A stretch of 64,000 bases of DNA from JAXLWB01 sp046328715 (GCA_046328715.1 JAXLWB010000001.1:310001-374000), one strand, 5' to 3'; positions 48,666 to 57,475 are shown, counted from the first letter of the stretch. Notes: generated from the letters alone by a model not told the origin. Made by a program: numbers and translations.

Positions 48666-49526
48666 ATGAGTGATTCACCACGCAGCTACCGCCGTTTTCA
48701 TTTGGGACAGCGAATCGAGCACATCTTGCTCATTCTCAGTTTTACCGTGCTTGCCATTACTGGGGTGCCACAGAAATACTCTAACTTTGCCTGGAGTGAT
48801 GCCATGATACAGGCGATGGGTGGCATTGAATGGGTGCGGGTGATCCACCGTACTGCTGCGACGTTGCTGATGGCCGAGACGATCTACCACTTCTTGTCGG
48901 TCGCTTACAAAGTCTGGGTCAAACGGATCGCATTGACGATGCTGCCCGGTTGGCAAGATGTGAAGGATGCCTGGCAGACCTTACTCTACAACCTGCGCCT
49001 GACCGATAAGATGCCAATCATGGGGCGCTACACCTTTGGCGAAAAGGTGGAATATTGGGCCGTGATCTGGGGTACCGTGATCATGGTGATCACTGGTTTC
49101 ATGCTTTGGAATCCAATTGCAACGGTGCGCTTCTTCCCAGGGCAGTTTATTCCGGCAGCCAAAGCAGCCCATGGCGGTGAAGCCCTACTGGCTGTGCTGT
49201 CGATTGTCACTTGGCATATTTACAACGTCCATGTCAAGCACTTTAACCGCAGCATGTTTACTGGTTTTATCAGCCGTCATGAGATGGAGATCGAGCATCC
49301 CCAAGAGTTGAAGTCGTTGAGCGTCGTGTCGGTGGCGAAGTCGATGCCGGAAGGCGCAATCGCTCGGCGTAGACGTCTCTTTCTACCGGTTGCGGCAATC
49401 CTTTCGATTGCGCTCTTCTGGGGTTTGTATACCTTTGTAACATTTGAGGATACAGCGATCACCACCGTGCCCAAGACAAATGTGGAAATCTATGCGCCGC
49501 TAACCCCCACCGCAACGCCGCCATAG
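48666..49526 (+). CDS. Integral-membrane cytochrome b (FdnI/b561-like)
   Basis: A 286-residue protein with about four to five membrane helices and histidines placed for two b haems: RIEHILLILSF, VIHRTAATLL with ETIYHFL, and TWHIYNVHVKHF. It resembles the gamma subunit of formate dehydrogenase and other four-helix cytochromes b that pass electrons between quinones and outward-facing c haems. ATG 48666 is chosen; an upstream GTG frame only translates the repeat. Position directly after the multihaem genes suggests it is their quinone-side partner, alternative or additional to the NapC/NirT-like protein. Confidence 0.88.
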   Translation: MSDSPRSYRRFHLGQRIEHILLILSFTVLAITGVPQKYSNFAWSDAMIQAMGGIEWVRVIHRTAATLLMAETIYHFLSVAYKVWVKRIALTMLPGWQDVKDAWQTLLYNLRLTDKMPIMGRYTFGEKVEYWAVIWGTVIMVITGFMLWNPIATVRFFPGQFIPAAKAAHGGEALLAVLSIVTWHIYNVHVKHFNRSMFTGFISRHEMEIEHPQELKSLSVVSVAKSMPEGAIARRRRLFLPVAAILSIALFWGLYTFVTFEDTAITTVPKTNVEIYAPLTPTATPP

Positions 49527-50136
49527 CCACATGCAACATGTGGGAGAATGAAGCAGTACGCATTGCTCCTACAGCGAATTTGTTTTGTATCGATCCATGC
49601 TTTCAAGCTGTCTCAGTCCGAGTGTGAAGAATCAGCGTCTGGGCCACAGCCACGCAGCGGATCGTTGCAGAATGCCGAAGTGAGGTTCTCTTATCAGAAT
49701 ACGTTTATATACGTATGCTCCTAAAGGGCGATTGCTTTGGAGACAACGGTTTTGCGGTTTCAAAACTCTCGTTTCCAAACAGAGCTCACGATAGATTGAA
49801 CTTTCAATTCGGTATACGGAATCGGCTCGTGGCTTGTATCAAGGATGATACGCCAGCCGTTTAGATGCGGAGTGGTAAGAGACGGGGTTAGAGGCTTGTC
49901 TCTCATCCTCCGCATTTGAGGTGTGTCAATCCAGATGTGGCCCATTTGTGAAAGGAAACGTGTATCGATTAAGTGAACCGTGAATCACAACCAGCCATTG
50001 TCGTGCCCTTTTCTAAAGCGCTTCGATCTGTCTGCAATGCACGGAGCTCGACTTTAAACGGGGTGTGGCACCAGTTTCTCTTGCGAGACTTTTATAGAAC
50101 ATGTCAATCATGTAATCACGACTGGAGGTGGACCTC
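49527..50136. other. 610-nt gene-free leader region upstream of decahaem gene
   Basis: No gene is visible. Right after the cytochrome b stop lies the hairpin CCACATG-CAA-CATGTGG (49527-49543). A second structure pairs ATGCGGAG (49865-49872) with CTCCGCAT (49908-49915) and, inside, AGAGAC (49878-49883) with GTCTCT (49898-49903). The length suggests a separate promoter and a long 5' untranslated region for the decahaem gene. I looked for the c-di-GMP-I riboswitch that often precedes such genes and did not find its conserved core. Confidence 0.5.
49865..49915. repeat. Two-tier hairpin in the decahaem gene leader
   Basis: An 8-bp outer stem and a 6-bp inner stem with a 14-nt loop make a compact 51-nt fold about 220 nt before the decahaem start codon. 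No T-run follows, so it is not a plain terminator. Confidence 0.55.
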
Positions 50137-52269
50137 ATGAGGAAATCAGTATTTCTCGCAAGTTTTGCAGTTGCTCTGCTGTTATTGCTCATTACCGGTC
50201 AGGTGGTCTTTGCTCAAGATACCAGTAGCGAGATAACAGCAACCGCATCGGTCACCGAAAATGTGGAAATTCCCAACCTAGTGGACTGGCAATCTTCTGC
50301 CCATGCAGATTTTGCGTCAGAGCCATTCCGTCACTGGGACAACGCCGAGAAAAAGGAAGTGCCAGCCGGTTGTGCCAAGTGTCACAGCACACCAGGTTAT
50401 CAGGACTTTCTCGGGGCCGATGGCAGTGAAGCGGGCGTCGTTGACAAAGCGGCTCCGCTCGGTTCAGTGATTTCTTGTGTCGCATGCCACAATGATAAAA
50501 CACTGAAAAAAGACAGTGTAGTCATGCCGTCTGGTCTGGAAATTAAAGGATTAGGCGACGAATCACGCTGTATGGAATGCCACCAAGGACGCGAATCAAC
50601 CGTTAGCGTCAACGAGGCGATTTCCAAGACCGGCGTGACCGATGAGGATGCAGTTGTAGAAGATCTCGGTTTCCGCAATATTCATTATTATGCAGCTGCT
50701 GCAACCAAGTACGGTACACTGGCCAAGGGTGGCTACGAGTATGATGGTCAGAAGTATGATGCCAAATTCGCACATGTGAAAGGTTTCGAAACCTGCATCG
50801 ACTGCCACAACTCACATACCCTCAAGGTCAACATCGAAGGTTGCAAGAACTGCCACGAAGATGTCAAAGAGGTCGATGATCTGAAGAATGTCCGTATGGC
50901 CTCTTCGGAAGTTGACTATGATGGTGACGGTGATGTTAAGGAAGGCATCTATTATGAGCTACAGGGATTGCAAGAACTGCTGATGCAGACCATGCAATCC
51001 TATGCAACGAACGTGGCGGGAACCGCCGTTGTCTATAGCCCAGACGCCTATCCATATTTCTTCGTTGACACCAATGCCAACGGGACATTGGATGAGGGCG
51101 AAGGTGTAGCCGATAATGCGTTCAAGTCCTGGACACCACGCTTGGTCAAAGCTGCCTACAACTATCAGACGTCGATCAAGGATCCGGGTGCATTTGCCCA
51201 TGGTGGCAAGTACATCATTGAATTGCTCTATGATTCGATGGCTGATCTAAATGGCAAGTTGGCGGAACCAGCCGATATGGCGAATCTACATCGCACCGAT
51301 TCGGGTCACTTTGCTGGCTCGAACGAAGCATTCCGCCATTGGGATTCCGAAGAAGCTGTGCCAGGTACCTGCGCCAAATGTCATACGCCCACCGGTCTGC
51401 CGATGTTCCTGAAGGAAGGAACCACGATTTCGCAGCCGCAGGCCAACGGCCTTGAATGCACAACCTGCCATAGTTCACTGCCAGACTTCAAGCAACGCTA
51501 TGAAGTGAAGGATGTAAAATTCCCAAGTGGTGCTGTGATCGACAGTGGCGATCCGAACACGAACCTGTGCATGAACTGCCATCAGGGCCGTGAGTCGACC
51601 GTCAGCGTCAACAAGTTAATTGGTGATGCTGATGCCGATACCGTTTCCGACAAGCTGCGTTTCCTCAATCCTCACTACTTTGCCGCAGGTGCTACTCGCT
51701 TTGGCACCGAGGCCAAGGGTGCCTATGAGTATGAGGGTAAGGAGTACATTGGCTTCTTCGATCACGAAGAGAAGGCCAACAATTGTACCGACTGCCATAA
51801 CGCTCATAGTCTTGAGGTGAAGTGGGACACCTGTACCGAATGTCACGAAGAGGTGCAATCGAAGGAAGATCTGCGCTCGATTCGTTACAACCTTGACGAC
51901 TGGAACGGCAACGGCGATACTGAAGAGGGCGTGTACGACGAGATCATGGGCATGCGTGATGAACTGATCAAGGCGATGCAAGCTTACTCAGCGGAGAAAG
52001 CCGATGCAGTGGTTGTCTACAACTCAGCCAGCTATCCATACTTCTTCATCGATCAGAATGATAACGGTGAAGCAGATGCGGATGAGATCAATAACGACAA
52101 TCGCTTTGTTGCTTGGACACCGCGCTTGCTGCGTGCGGCCTACAACTATCAGTATTCTGGTAAGGACCCAGGTGCCTTTACGCACAACGCCAAGTACATC
52201 ATTCAGACGCTGTATGATAGCATCGAAGATGTTGGCGGCGACGTCAGCGCAATGACACGACCGGAGTAA
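50137..52269 (+). CDS. Secreted decahaem cytochrome c, tandem pentahaem
   Basis: A 710-residue protein with a Sec signal (SVFLASFAVALLLLLITGQVVFAQ) and no lipobox or C-terminal helix, so it should be released or held only by partners. Ten CXXCH sites fall into two matching sets of five (CAKCH, CVACH, CMECH, CIDCH, CKNCH; then CAKCH, CTTCH, CMNCH, CTDCH, CTECH), so the gene arose by internal duplication at about residue 385. Each half also has Asp-rich loops like EF-hand/dockerin calcium sites (DYDGDGDVKEG, DTNANGTLDEG; DWNGNGDTEEG, DQNDNGEADAD). ATG 50137 follows GGAGGTG. A candidate extracellular electron carrier or filament subunit. Confidence 0.9.
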   Translation: MRKSVFLASFAVALLLLLITGQVVFAQDTSSEITATASVTENVEIPNLVDWQSSAHADFASEPFRHWDNAEKKEVPAGCAKCHSTPGYQDFLGADGSEAGVVDKAAPLGSVISCVACHNDKTLKKDSVVMPSGLEIKGLGDESRCMECHQGRESTVSVNEAISKTGVTDEDAVVEDLGFRNIHYYAAAATKYGTLAKGGYEYDGQKYDAKFAHVKGFETCIDCHNSHTLKVNIEGCKNCHEDVKEVDDLKNVRMASSEVDYDGDGDVKEGIYYELQGLQELLMQTMQSYATNVAGTAVVYSPDAYPYFFVDTNANGTLDEGEGVADNAFKSWTPRLVKAAYNYQTSIKDPGAFAHGGKYIIELLYDSMADLNGKLAEPADMANLHRTDSGHFAGSNEAFRHWDSEEAVPGTCAKCHTPTGLPMFLKEGTTISQPQANGLECTTCHSSLPDFKQRYEVKDVKFPSGAVIDSGDPNTNLCMNCHQGRESTVSVNKLIGDADADTVSDKLRFLNPHYFAAGATRFGTEAKGAYEYEGKEYIGFFDHEEKANNCTDCHNAHSLEVKWDTCTECHEEVQSKEDLRSIRYNLDDWNGNGDTEEGVYDEIMGMRDELIKAMQAYSAEKADAVVVYNSASYPYFFIDQNDNGEADADEINNDNRFVAWTPRLLRAAYNYQYSGKDPGAFTHNAKYIIQTLYDSIEDVGGDVSAMTRPE

Positions 52270-52601
52270 AGTTGTAGTATTATAGTGCCTGAAGTAGTGG
52301 GACAGTGAGTCAGAAAGACGGTTGGGCTGTACCATGCCAATTGTGCTCTGAAACGTTATGAAATTTAGCTGTATTTACGAGAAATTCATGGCGTTTGCAA
52401 CCGCAATTGGCATCATACTAGCCAACTGGCTACTGACTCACTGTTCTACTGTCTTATTGATTGATTCTCGCCTTGATTTACCATTCCACTTGTTATCAGC
52501 AGTGTTTGTTCGTAGATAGTGTTGATGTAAAATTCGCGGATTGCGAGTAATTGACTGGCAATCTGCATTCACTACGAACAACTGGACCAGGGAAACTTTT
52601 C
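52270..52601. other. 332-nt spacer before ccm genes
   Basis: The spacer after the decahaem gene is mostly taken up by a long nested inverted repeat (listed separately). The last 150 nt before ccmH show no clear promoter. Nothing protein-coding is seen. Confidence 0.5.
52293..52449. repeat. Long nested inverted repeat
   Basis: Outer arms (core ACAGTGAGTCAG 52302-52313 with CTGACTCACTGT 52434-52445, extending imperfectly) enclose inner arms ATGCCAATTG (52334-52343) and CAATTGGCAT (52404-52413). The whole can fold as a 150-nt cruciform-like element downstream of the decahaem gene. Confidence 0.85.
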
Positions 52602-53126
52602 ATGCGCAAATCTTTACCGATTGGGCAGCTTTTACAACCATTGCTCTTATTCGTACTCATTTTATTGTTTGCTAGCTTGGGAACCTCGATCCTGTGGGCG
52701 CAGGACGCAACACCAGCGACTGTGACGCCTGATCAGGTGAACACGATTGCGCGTGAACTGTGGTGTCCTTTGTGCAGCGGTGTGCGCCTGGATGCCTGTG
52801 AACTAAAAGCCTGTGAACAGATGAAAGAAATGATCGCGGTCAAGCTCGGCCAGGGTGAGGACTTGGACAGCATCCGCTCCTACTTTGTCGACCAATATGG
52901 CCCACAAGTTTTGGGTGAACCACCCCGCGAAGGGTTCAGTTGGCTGGCGTGGATCCTGCCTTTTGCGGTGTTGATCGTAGCTGGATTTCTGCTCTGGTCG
53001 CGTATGCGGTTGATGGTTCGCCCAGCAGCACAGGGCGCAGCCGATGGAGCATCTGCGAATCATGAGTTGGGAGTCAGCGAAGAAGAGGCAGCAAAATTAC
53101 GAGAGGAGTTGAAACGATATGGCTGA
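52602..53126 (+). CDS. ccmH: Cytochrome c maturation protein CcmH
   Basis: A 174-residue CcmH/CycL homologue. A signal segment comes first (residues 12-33). The redox site is WCPLCSG (Cys55, Cys58), the counterpart of the LRCxxCQ motif, followed by two more Cys (66 and 71, in DACELKACEQM). A C-terminal membrane helix (SWLAWILPFAVLIVAGFLLW) follows. It reduces or holds the apocytochrome CXXCH thiols for haem ligation by CcmF. The downstream thioredoxin gene starts in its last 8 nt. Confidence 0.92.
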   Translation: MRKSLPIGQLLQPLLLFVLILLFASLGTSILWAQDATPATVTPDQVNTIARELWCPLCSGVRLDACELKACEQMKEMIAVKLGQGEDLDSIRSYFVDQYGPQVLGEPPREGFSWLAWILPFAVLIVAGFLLWSRMRLMVRPAAQGAADGASANHELGVSEEEAAKLREELKRYG

Positions 53127-53718
53127 TATGACCGAAGCGATCCATGAACCATTGACAGAACCGGTGGTGCCAAGTCCACAATCGCCGGCAACCTTTCGGC
53201 GCTCGATGCTGATCTGGCAGATTGGGATTGTAGTGGTCGGTTTGCTGTTTGTGGCCTTCCTGGCGACCCGCCTTTGGCAAACCAAGAATTCAGACCAGCG
53301 TGCCAGCGGCGAAGCACCCGATTTCACCTTTACCACCTTTGACGGCAATACCATCTCGCTCGCCGATCTGAAAGGCAAGGGGGTTATCCTCAACTTCTGG
53401 GCAAGCTGGTGCAATCCCTGCCGTGAAGAAGCACAGATGCTCGAAGCAACCTGGCAGCGCGAAAAGGACAACGGCATTGTTTTCATCGGTCTCGATTATT
53501 TGGATCAGGAGCCTGCGGCCAAGGCTTACCTCGCCGAGTTTGCTATCAGCTATCCCAACGGTCCCGATCTGCGCAGCCAGGCGGCGCGTCGCTATGGGAT
53601 CCAGGGCGTGCCCGAGACCTTCTTCATCAACCCCGAAGGCACAATCACCCAGTTGGTGATCGGCCCAATCGTGAGCGACGCTCAAATGGAACAGTATCTG
53701 GCTGAGATTCGGCCATAA
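53119..53718 (+). CDS. CcmG/ResA-type thioredoxin
   Basis: A 199-residue membrane-anchored thioredoxin: a cytoplasmic N-tail, a helix at about 31-52 (MLIWQIGIVVVGLLFVAFL), then a TlpA/ResA fold with active site WCNPC (Cys98, Cys101) in LNFWASWCNPCREE. The cis-Pro loop is GVPETFFI. It would keep CcmH or apocytochrome thiols reduced. The gene is translationally coupled to ccmH and followed by ccmF. Confidence 0.92.
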   Translation: MADMTEAIHEPLTEPVVPSPQSPATFRRSMLIWQIGIVVVGLLFVAFLATRLWQTKNSDQRASGEAPDFTFTTFDGNTISLADLKGKGVILNFWASWCNPCREEAQMLEATWQREKDNGIVFIGLDYLDQEPAAKAYLAEFAISYPNGPDLRSQAARRYGIQGVPETFFINPEGTITQLVIGPIVSDAQMEQYLAEIRP

Positions 53719-53723
53719 AGGCA

Positions 53724-53770
53724 TGACAAGGTGACAAGGTGAACGGTTCATTTCCCCTGTCACCTTGTCA
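53724..53770. repeat. Perfect 13-bp inverted repeat, TGACAAGGTGACA
   Basis: Arms 53724-53736 and 53758-53770 flank 21 nt between the thioredoxin and ccmF genes. The left arm is a tandem of GTGACAAG words. Confidence 0.9.
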
Positions 53771-53837
53771 GGATTACCCCTGCAAGCTGGAGGACGCTGT
53801 ATTCCAACATATCTAAGTCGTACTACGAGGTTAGCGC

Positions 53838-55835
53838 ATGATTTTTAACATCGGTTATCTCATTCTTGTTGCTGCATTGGTGATTGCAAGCTTTGGTCTG
53901 ATTGCCGCGGTGTGGGGCGGACAACGACGCAATACGCGTCTGGTGGAGGTTGGCCATAACGCAGTGATTGGCGTCGCCATTCTGGTGGCGAGTGCCGCAG
54001 CGATCCTCTGGTATGCCCTGCTGGGCGACCACTTTGAAGTGATCTATGCTTGGAACCATTCCGAGCGCGCACTGCCGACGTTTTACAAATTTGCTGCACT
54101 GTGGGGTGGACAGGGTGGCAGCCTTCTCTTCTGGACCTTTCTGCTCTCAATCTACAGCGTGATTGTCGTTGCCAGCTTCCGTGGCAAACAGCAGGCGATC
54201 ATGCCCTACGTCAGTGCTACCTTGCTCTTTACCTCGATCTTCTTCTTGACGCTGCTCGTCTTTGCGGTCAATCCCTTCCAACTCGCCAACTTTGTGCCCG
54301 AAGATGGGCAAGGCTTGAATCCGTTGCTACAAAACTACTGGATGGTGATTCATCCGGTGATGCTCTATCTTGGCTATGTCGGCCTGGTGATTCCCTTTTC
54401 CTTTGCTGTGGGAGCGCTGGTGAGCCGCAAATTTGGCAACGATTGGGGACGCATCGTGCGCCGTTGGACGCTGGTGCCGTGGATGTTCCTTTCGGCAGGG
54501 ATCATCATGGGCAGCCAGTGGGCCTATATGGAGCTTGGTTGGGGCGGCTATTGGGCGTGGGATCCAGTGGAAAATGCCAGTTTCTTGCCCTGGCTAACCG
54601 CTACTGCCTTCCTACACAGCATCATCATTCAAGAGCAACGCGGCGCACTTAAGGTTTGGAATATGGTGATGGTTTGGTTCACCTACTTCCTCGTGATCCT
54701 GGGCACCTTTACCACGCGCAGCGGTATCTTGCAGAGTGTACATAGCTTTGCCCAAAGTGATGTCGGTCCCTACTTCCTGGGCTTTCTGATCATCATCTTC
54801 TTTGGCTACCTCTGGCTGCTCTTCCAACGCATCAGCCTCTTGAAGGATGAACAGCAATTTGACTCGTATGCCAGCCGCGAGGCTGCCTTTCTAGCCAACA
54901 ATTGGCTTTTTGGTGGGATCATGTTTGCTACGCTCTGGGGAACCTTCTTCCCTATGTTCAGTGAAATTCTCACCGGCGATCGCATCAGCGTGGCAGCACC
55001 GTATTTCAATAAAGTAAATGGTCCACTCTTCCTGCTCTTGCTCCTCCTCATGGGCGTAGGACCGCTGTTGGGCTGGCGACGCACAGGACTGGCTGCACTG
55101 CGCAAGCAGTTTCTCTGGCCAGTGGCTGTGTCGATTGTGGCTGGCATTGGATTGGCTTTCTTGACGCCAAATGTCTATCCAGTTGCTGGTTTAGTTGCCT
55201 GTATCTTTGTCACAGCTACCATCGTCCAGGAGTATGTACGCGGCGTGATGGCGCGACGTATCACCACAGGTGAGAATATCTTTACTGCCATGTTCAGCCT
55301 GATTCGCCGCAACGGTCGGCGCTATGGTGGCTATATTGTCCATTTGGGCATCGTCTTGATCGGGGTGGCAGTGATCGGCAATACCTTCTACCAGACCACC
55401 ACCAATGTCACATTAAAGCGGGGCGAAACGGTACAACTCTCCGGCTATGAACTGGTTTATTTTGCGATGCAGACCGATCACCCCGGCAACTTGACCGAGT
55501 TTGCGGCGACGATCAATGTCTTTGATGTCTCAAGCGGTCGCCAGGTTGGCTCTGTAACACCGAAACGCAACGTCTACGACAAGAATCCGGACATGCCCAC
55601 CAGCGAGGTTGGCATCCGTATGACGCCATTAGAAGATGTCTATGTGGTGCTCAATGGCTGGGAAAATGGTGGAGAGTCGGCGACGTTCACGATTTATGTC
55701 AATCCGTTGACGGTTTGGATGTGGATTGGCGGCCTTGTAGTAGTGTTGGGAACGTTGCTTGCCATTTGGCCGCATCCCTCACAACAGCGGGCGCTGGCGA
55801 GTAGTGCAGTGGCTGCGTCAAGCGTGTCGGCGTAG
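53838..55835 (+). CDS. ccmF: Haem lyase CcmF
   Basis: A 665-residue polytopic membrane protein with about 14-15 helices. The tryptophan-rich WWD domain is YWAWDPVENASFLPWL at about 236-251; ALWGGQGGSLLFW and the His-bearing loops (NYWMVIHPVMLYLGY; FLHSIIIQEQ) complete the usual haem-handling set. CcmF attaches haem to the CXXCH cysteines outside the membrane. With CcmH and the thioredoxin next door it is the ligation half of System I; the CcmABCDE export half is not in this window. Confidence 0.95.
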   Translation: MIFNIGYLILVAALVIASFGLIAAVWGGQRRNTRLVEVGHNAVIGVAILVASAAAILWYALLGDHFEVIYAWNHSERALPTFYKFAALWGGQGGSLLFWTFLLSIYSVIVVASFRGKQQAIMPYVSATLLFTSIFFLTLLVFAVNPFQLANFVPEDGQGLNPLLQNYWMVIHPVMLYLGYVGLVIPFSFAVGALVSRKFGNDWGRIVRRWTLVPWMFLSAGIIMGSQWAYMELGWGGYWAWDPVENASFLPWLTATAFLHSIIIQEQRGALKVWNMVMVWFTYFLVILGTFTTRSGILQSVHSFAQSDVGPYFLGFLIIIFFGYLWLLFQRISLLKDEQQFDSYASREAAFLANNWLFGGIMFATLWGTFFPMFSEILTGDRISVAAPYFNKVNGPLFLLLLLLMGVGPLLGWRRTGLAALRKQFLWPVAVSIVAGIGLAFLTPNVYPVAGLVACIFVTATIVQEYVRGVMARRITTGENIFTAMFSLIRRNGRRYGGYIVHLGIVLIGVAVIGNTFYQTTTNVTLKRGETVQLSGYELVYFAMQTDHPGNLTEFAATINVFDVSSGRQVGSVTPKRNVYDKNPDMPTSEVGIRMTPLEDVYVVLNGWENGGESATFTIYVNPLTVWMWIGGLVVVLGTLLAIWPHPSQQRALASSAVAASSVSA

Positions 55836-55836
55836 G

Positions 55837-55944
55837 CTGCCAACGGAGTGAGCGAATTTGTCGGCAGAATCCGCTCCTAAACGCTATTTGGGAACGGATT
55901 TATGATCGTAATCCGCTCAATTCGCTCCCTGAATCCGTTGGCAG
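55837..55944. repeat. Inverted repeat after ccmF
   Basis: Left arm 55837-55858 and right arm 55919-55944 pair with a 4-nt bulge (cores GAGCGAATT/AATTCGCTC and CTGCCAACGGA/TCCGTTGGCAG). It starts 2 nt after the ccmF stop. Confidence 0.88.
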
Positions 55945-55983
55945 TGTGTGATTGATTAAGCAATTCAGTTTCAGGAACTTCTC

Positions 55984-56490
55984 ATGCTCTGGGTTACACT
56001 TTTTATTGCTTTGGTGGTCTCGTTGGCGGTGGTGCTTTATGTAGTGCGCCCCTTGCTTGACCGCAATTCTGCGCCGGTATTTGTCGAAGATGATCGGTTG
56101 ACCGATCTGCTCAGCCGCAAAGATGCGGTCCTGCAAGCGATCAAGGATTTGGAGTTTGATCGCAATGTCGGCAAATTGGAAGAGGTGGACTATGTTCGCT
56201 TCAATCAGAACTTGAGCCGCCAGGCCGTGGGCTTGATCCAGCAGATTGAGAAGATTGCACCGAGCAGCACACAGCAGGAAGATCTATTAGAACAGGAGAT
56301 CGCCAAGCTGCGCAAGACCAAAGACCGCACGGCAGAGGTCAAGGTTGCAACCGTGAAGAAAGTAGCGGTTTCGCCCAACGGTCATCCACCTGCACCCGCT
56401 GCCAGCAAACCAAAATTCTGCACGTCCTGTGGTCAGCCGGTCAGCCCCAACCACAAATTCTGCGCCAACTGTGGCACTGCGCTAACCTAA
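55984..56490 (+). CDS. CcmI-like membrane protein with C-terminal zinc ribbon
   Basis: A 168-residue protein. It has an N-terminal helix (residues 2-24), then LLSRKDAVLQAIKDLEFDRNVGKLEEVDY (about 42-70), which is the conserved stretch of CcmI, the apocytochrome chaperone. A charged coil follows, then a zinc ribbon with Cys146, Cys149, Cys160 and Cys163 (CTSCG ... CANCG). The TPR part of classical CcmI is absent. Position after ccmF supports a role in cytochrome maturation. The zinc ribbon is unexpected in this setting. Confidence 0.75.
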   Translation: MLWVTLFIALVVSLAVVLYVVRPLLDRNSAPVFVEDDRLTDLLSRKDAVLQAIKDLEFDRNVGKLEEVDYVRFNQNLSRQAVGLIQQIEKIAPSSTQQEDLLEQEIAKLRKTKDRTAEVKVATVKKVAVSPNGHPPAPAASKPKFCTSCGQPVSPNHKFCANCGTALT

Positions 56491-56514
56491 CGACTGTATA
56501 AAAATCTGGACACT

Positions 56515-56604
56515 TGTCATTCTGAGCGAGGGCTGTTTCGAGCGAAGAATCTTGGTTGGACAACGCAAGATTCTTCGTCGCAAACAGCCGCTCCTCAGAA
56601 TGGC
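56515..56604. repeat. 40-bp imperfect inverted repeat, CATTCTGAGCG type
   Basis: Left arm 56515-56554 and right arm 56566-56604 pair over almost their whole length (cores GAAGAATCTTG/CAAGATTCTTC and TGTCATTCTGAG/CTCAGAATGGCA). The wording resembles short intergenic repeats I have seen in many environmental bacterial genomes. Confidence 0.88.
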
Positions 56605-56678
56605 AGGTCTCTTTTACTACCGGGAAACTTAATTACAGTGCAATAACCACTTCAAGTAGAATAAACAACAGCTTTTGG

Positions 56679-56745
56679 CCACGAAAGGCACGAAATACAC
56701 GAAAGTTTGTTCGCCTAATTTTCGTGTATTTCGTGCCTTTCGTGG
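56679..56745. repeat. Perfect 26-bp inverted repeat, CACGAAA words
   Basis: Arms 56679-56704 and 56720-56745 are perfect inverted copies built from the word (A)CACGAAA, with a 15-nt loop, between two convergent genes. It ends 3 nt before the SGNH gene stop. A 22-of-26 match to one arm lies inside the ceramidase-like gene at 8962-8987. Confidence 0.95.
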
Positions 56746-56747
56746 TT

Positions 56748-57470
56748 TTACTGCTTTTCCGCTAGTTTGATAGCATCCAAGACGTAGGGATAAATCGTTT
56801 CCACCACGACTGTGTATCCCTGCGCGGTAGGGTGAATCGAATCCGCTTGGTTCAGTTCGGGTTTGCCGCCAACTCCTTCGAGGAAAAAGGGGATGAGGAT
56901 CAGGTCATTCTCCTTGGCCACGGCTGGATAGATGGCTTGGAAGGCGCTCGTGTACTCCGGTCCCATATTTTGTACGGTTTGCATTCCTGCCAGCACGACC
57001 ACAATCTTCTCCGCTTTAAAAGCTTTGACAATCTTGTCGATATTGGACTTGGTCACATTGGTGTCGATGCCGCGCAGACTGTCATTGCCGCCGGTCGCCA
57101 GGATGACAATTTGCGGCTTGAGCTTGATCACCCAATTGACTCGTTCTAGCGCACCCGTACTGGTCTCCCCACTCACCCCAGCATTGACCACGGTGTATTG
57201 ATAGCCATCGGCATGCAACTTGCGCTCTAACTGTGCTGGGTACGCCTGGTCGGGATCGACGCCCAGTCCTTCGGTCAAACTATCGCCCATGGCTACGATG
57301 ATGGGCTCGCTGGGCGTGGCCGTGGCAGCAATAGGTTGCGGTGTCGGCGTTGGTTCGGCTCCGCCACAGGCTGCTAGCAAGAGTGTAAAGAGGATTAGGA
57401 GTGGTATGTATCGAATTGCCACCCCGTGCTTACGCGTGGGGCTCTGATAGCTCGCCAAAAGATGTTTCAT
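56748..57470 (-). CDS. TesA-like SGNH lipoprotein hydrolase
   Basis: A 240-residue lipoprotein (lipobox LLAACGG, Cys35) of the GDSL/SGNH fold. Catalytic Ser64 is in GDSLTEGLG, the oxyanion Gly in NAGVSGETS, Asn in ATGGNDSLRG, and the Asp-His pair in DSIHPTAQGY. It matches TesA-type thioesterase/arylesterase I in layout. Its gene follows a YbbP-like permease gene by 5 nt in the same direction, and TesA is known to be a neighbour and partner of the YbbAP transporter. It probably cleaves lipids or acyl esters presented by that transporter. Confidence 0.92.
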   Translation of the reverse strand: MKHLLASYQSPTRKHGVAIRYIPLLILFTLLLAACGGAEPTPTPQPIAATATPSEPIIVAMGDSLTEGLGVDPDQAYPAQLERKLHADGYQYTVVNAGVSGETSTGALERVNWVIKLKPQIVILATGGNDSLRGIDTNVTKSNIDKIVKAFKAEKIVVVLAGMQTVQNMGPEYTSAFQAIYPAVAKENDLILIPFFLEGVGGKPELNQADSIHPTAQGYTVVVETIYPYVLDAIKLAEKQ

Positions 57471-57475
57471 ACCTT

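Noticed and set aside
49527..50136. c-di-GMP riboswitch before the decahaem gene
   Set aside because: Such switches are common before multihaem genes in some bacteria, but the conserved core and tetraloop-receptor sequences were not found.
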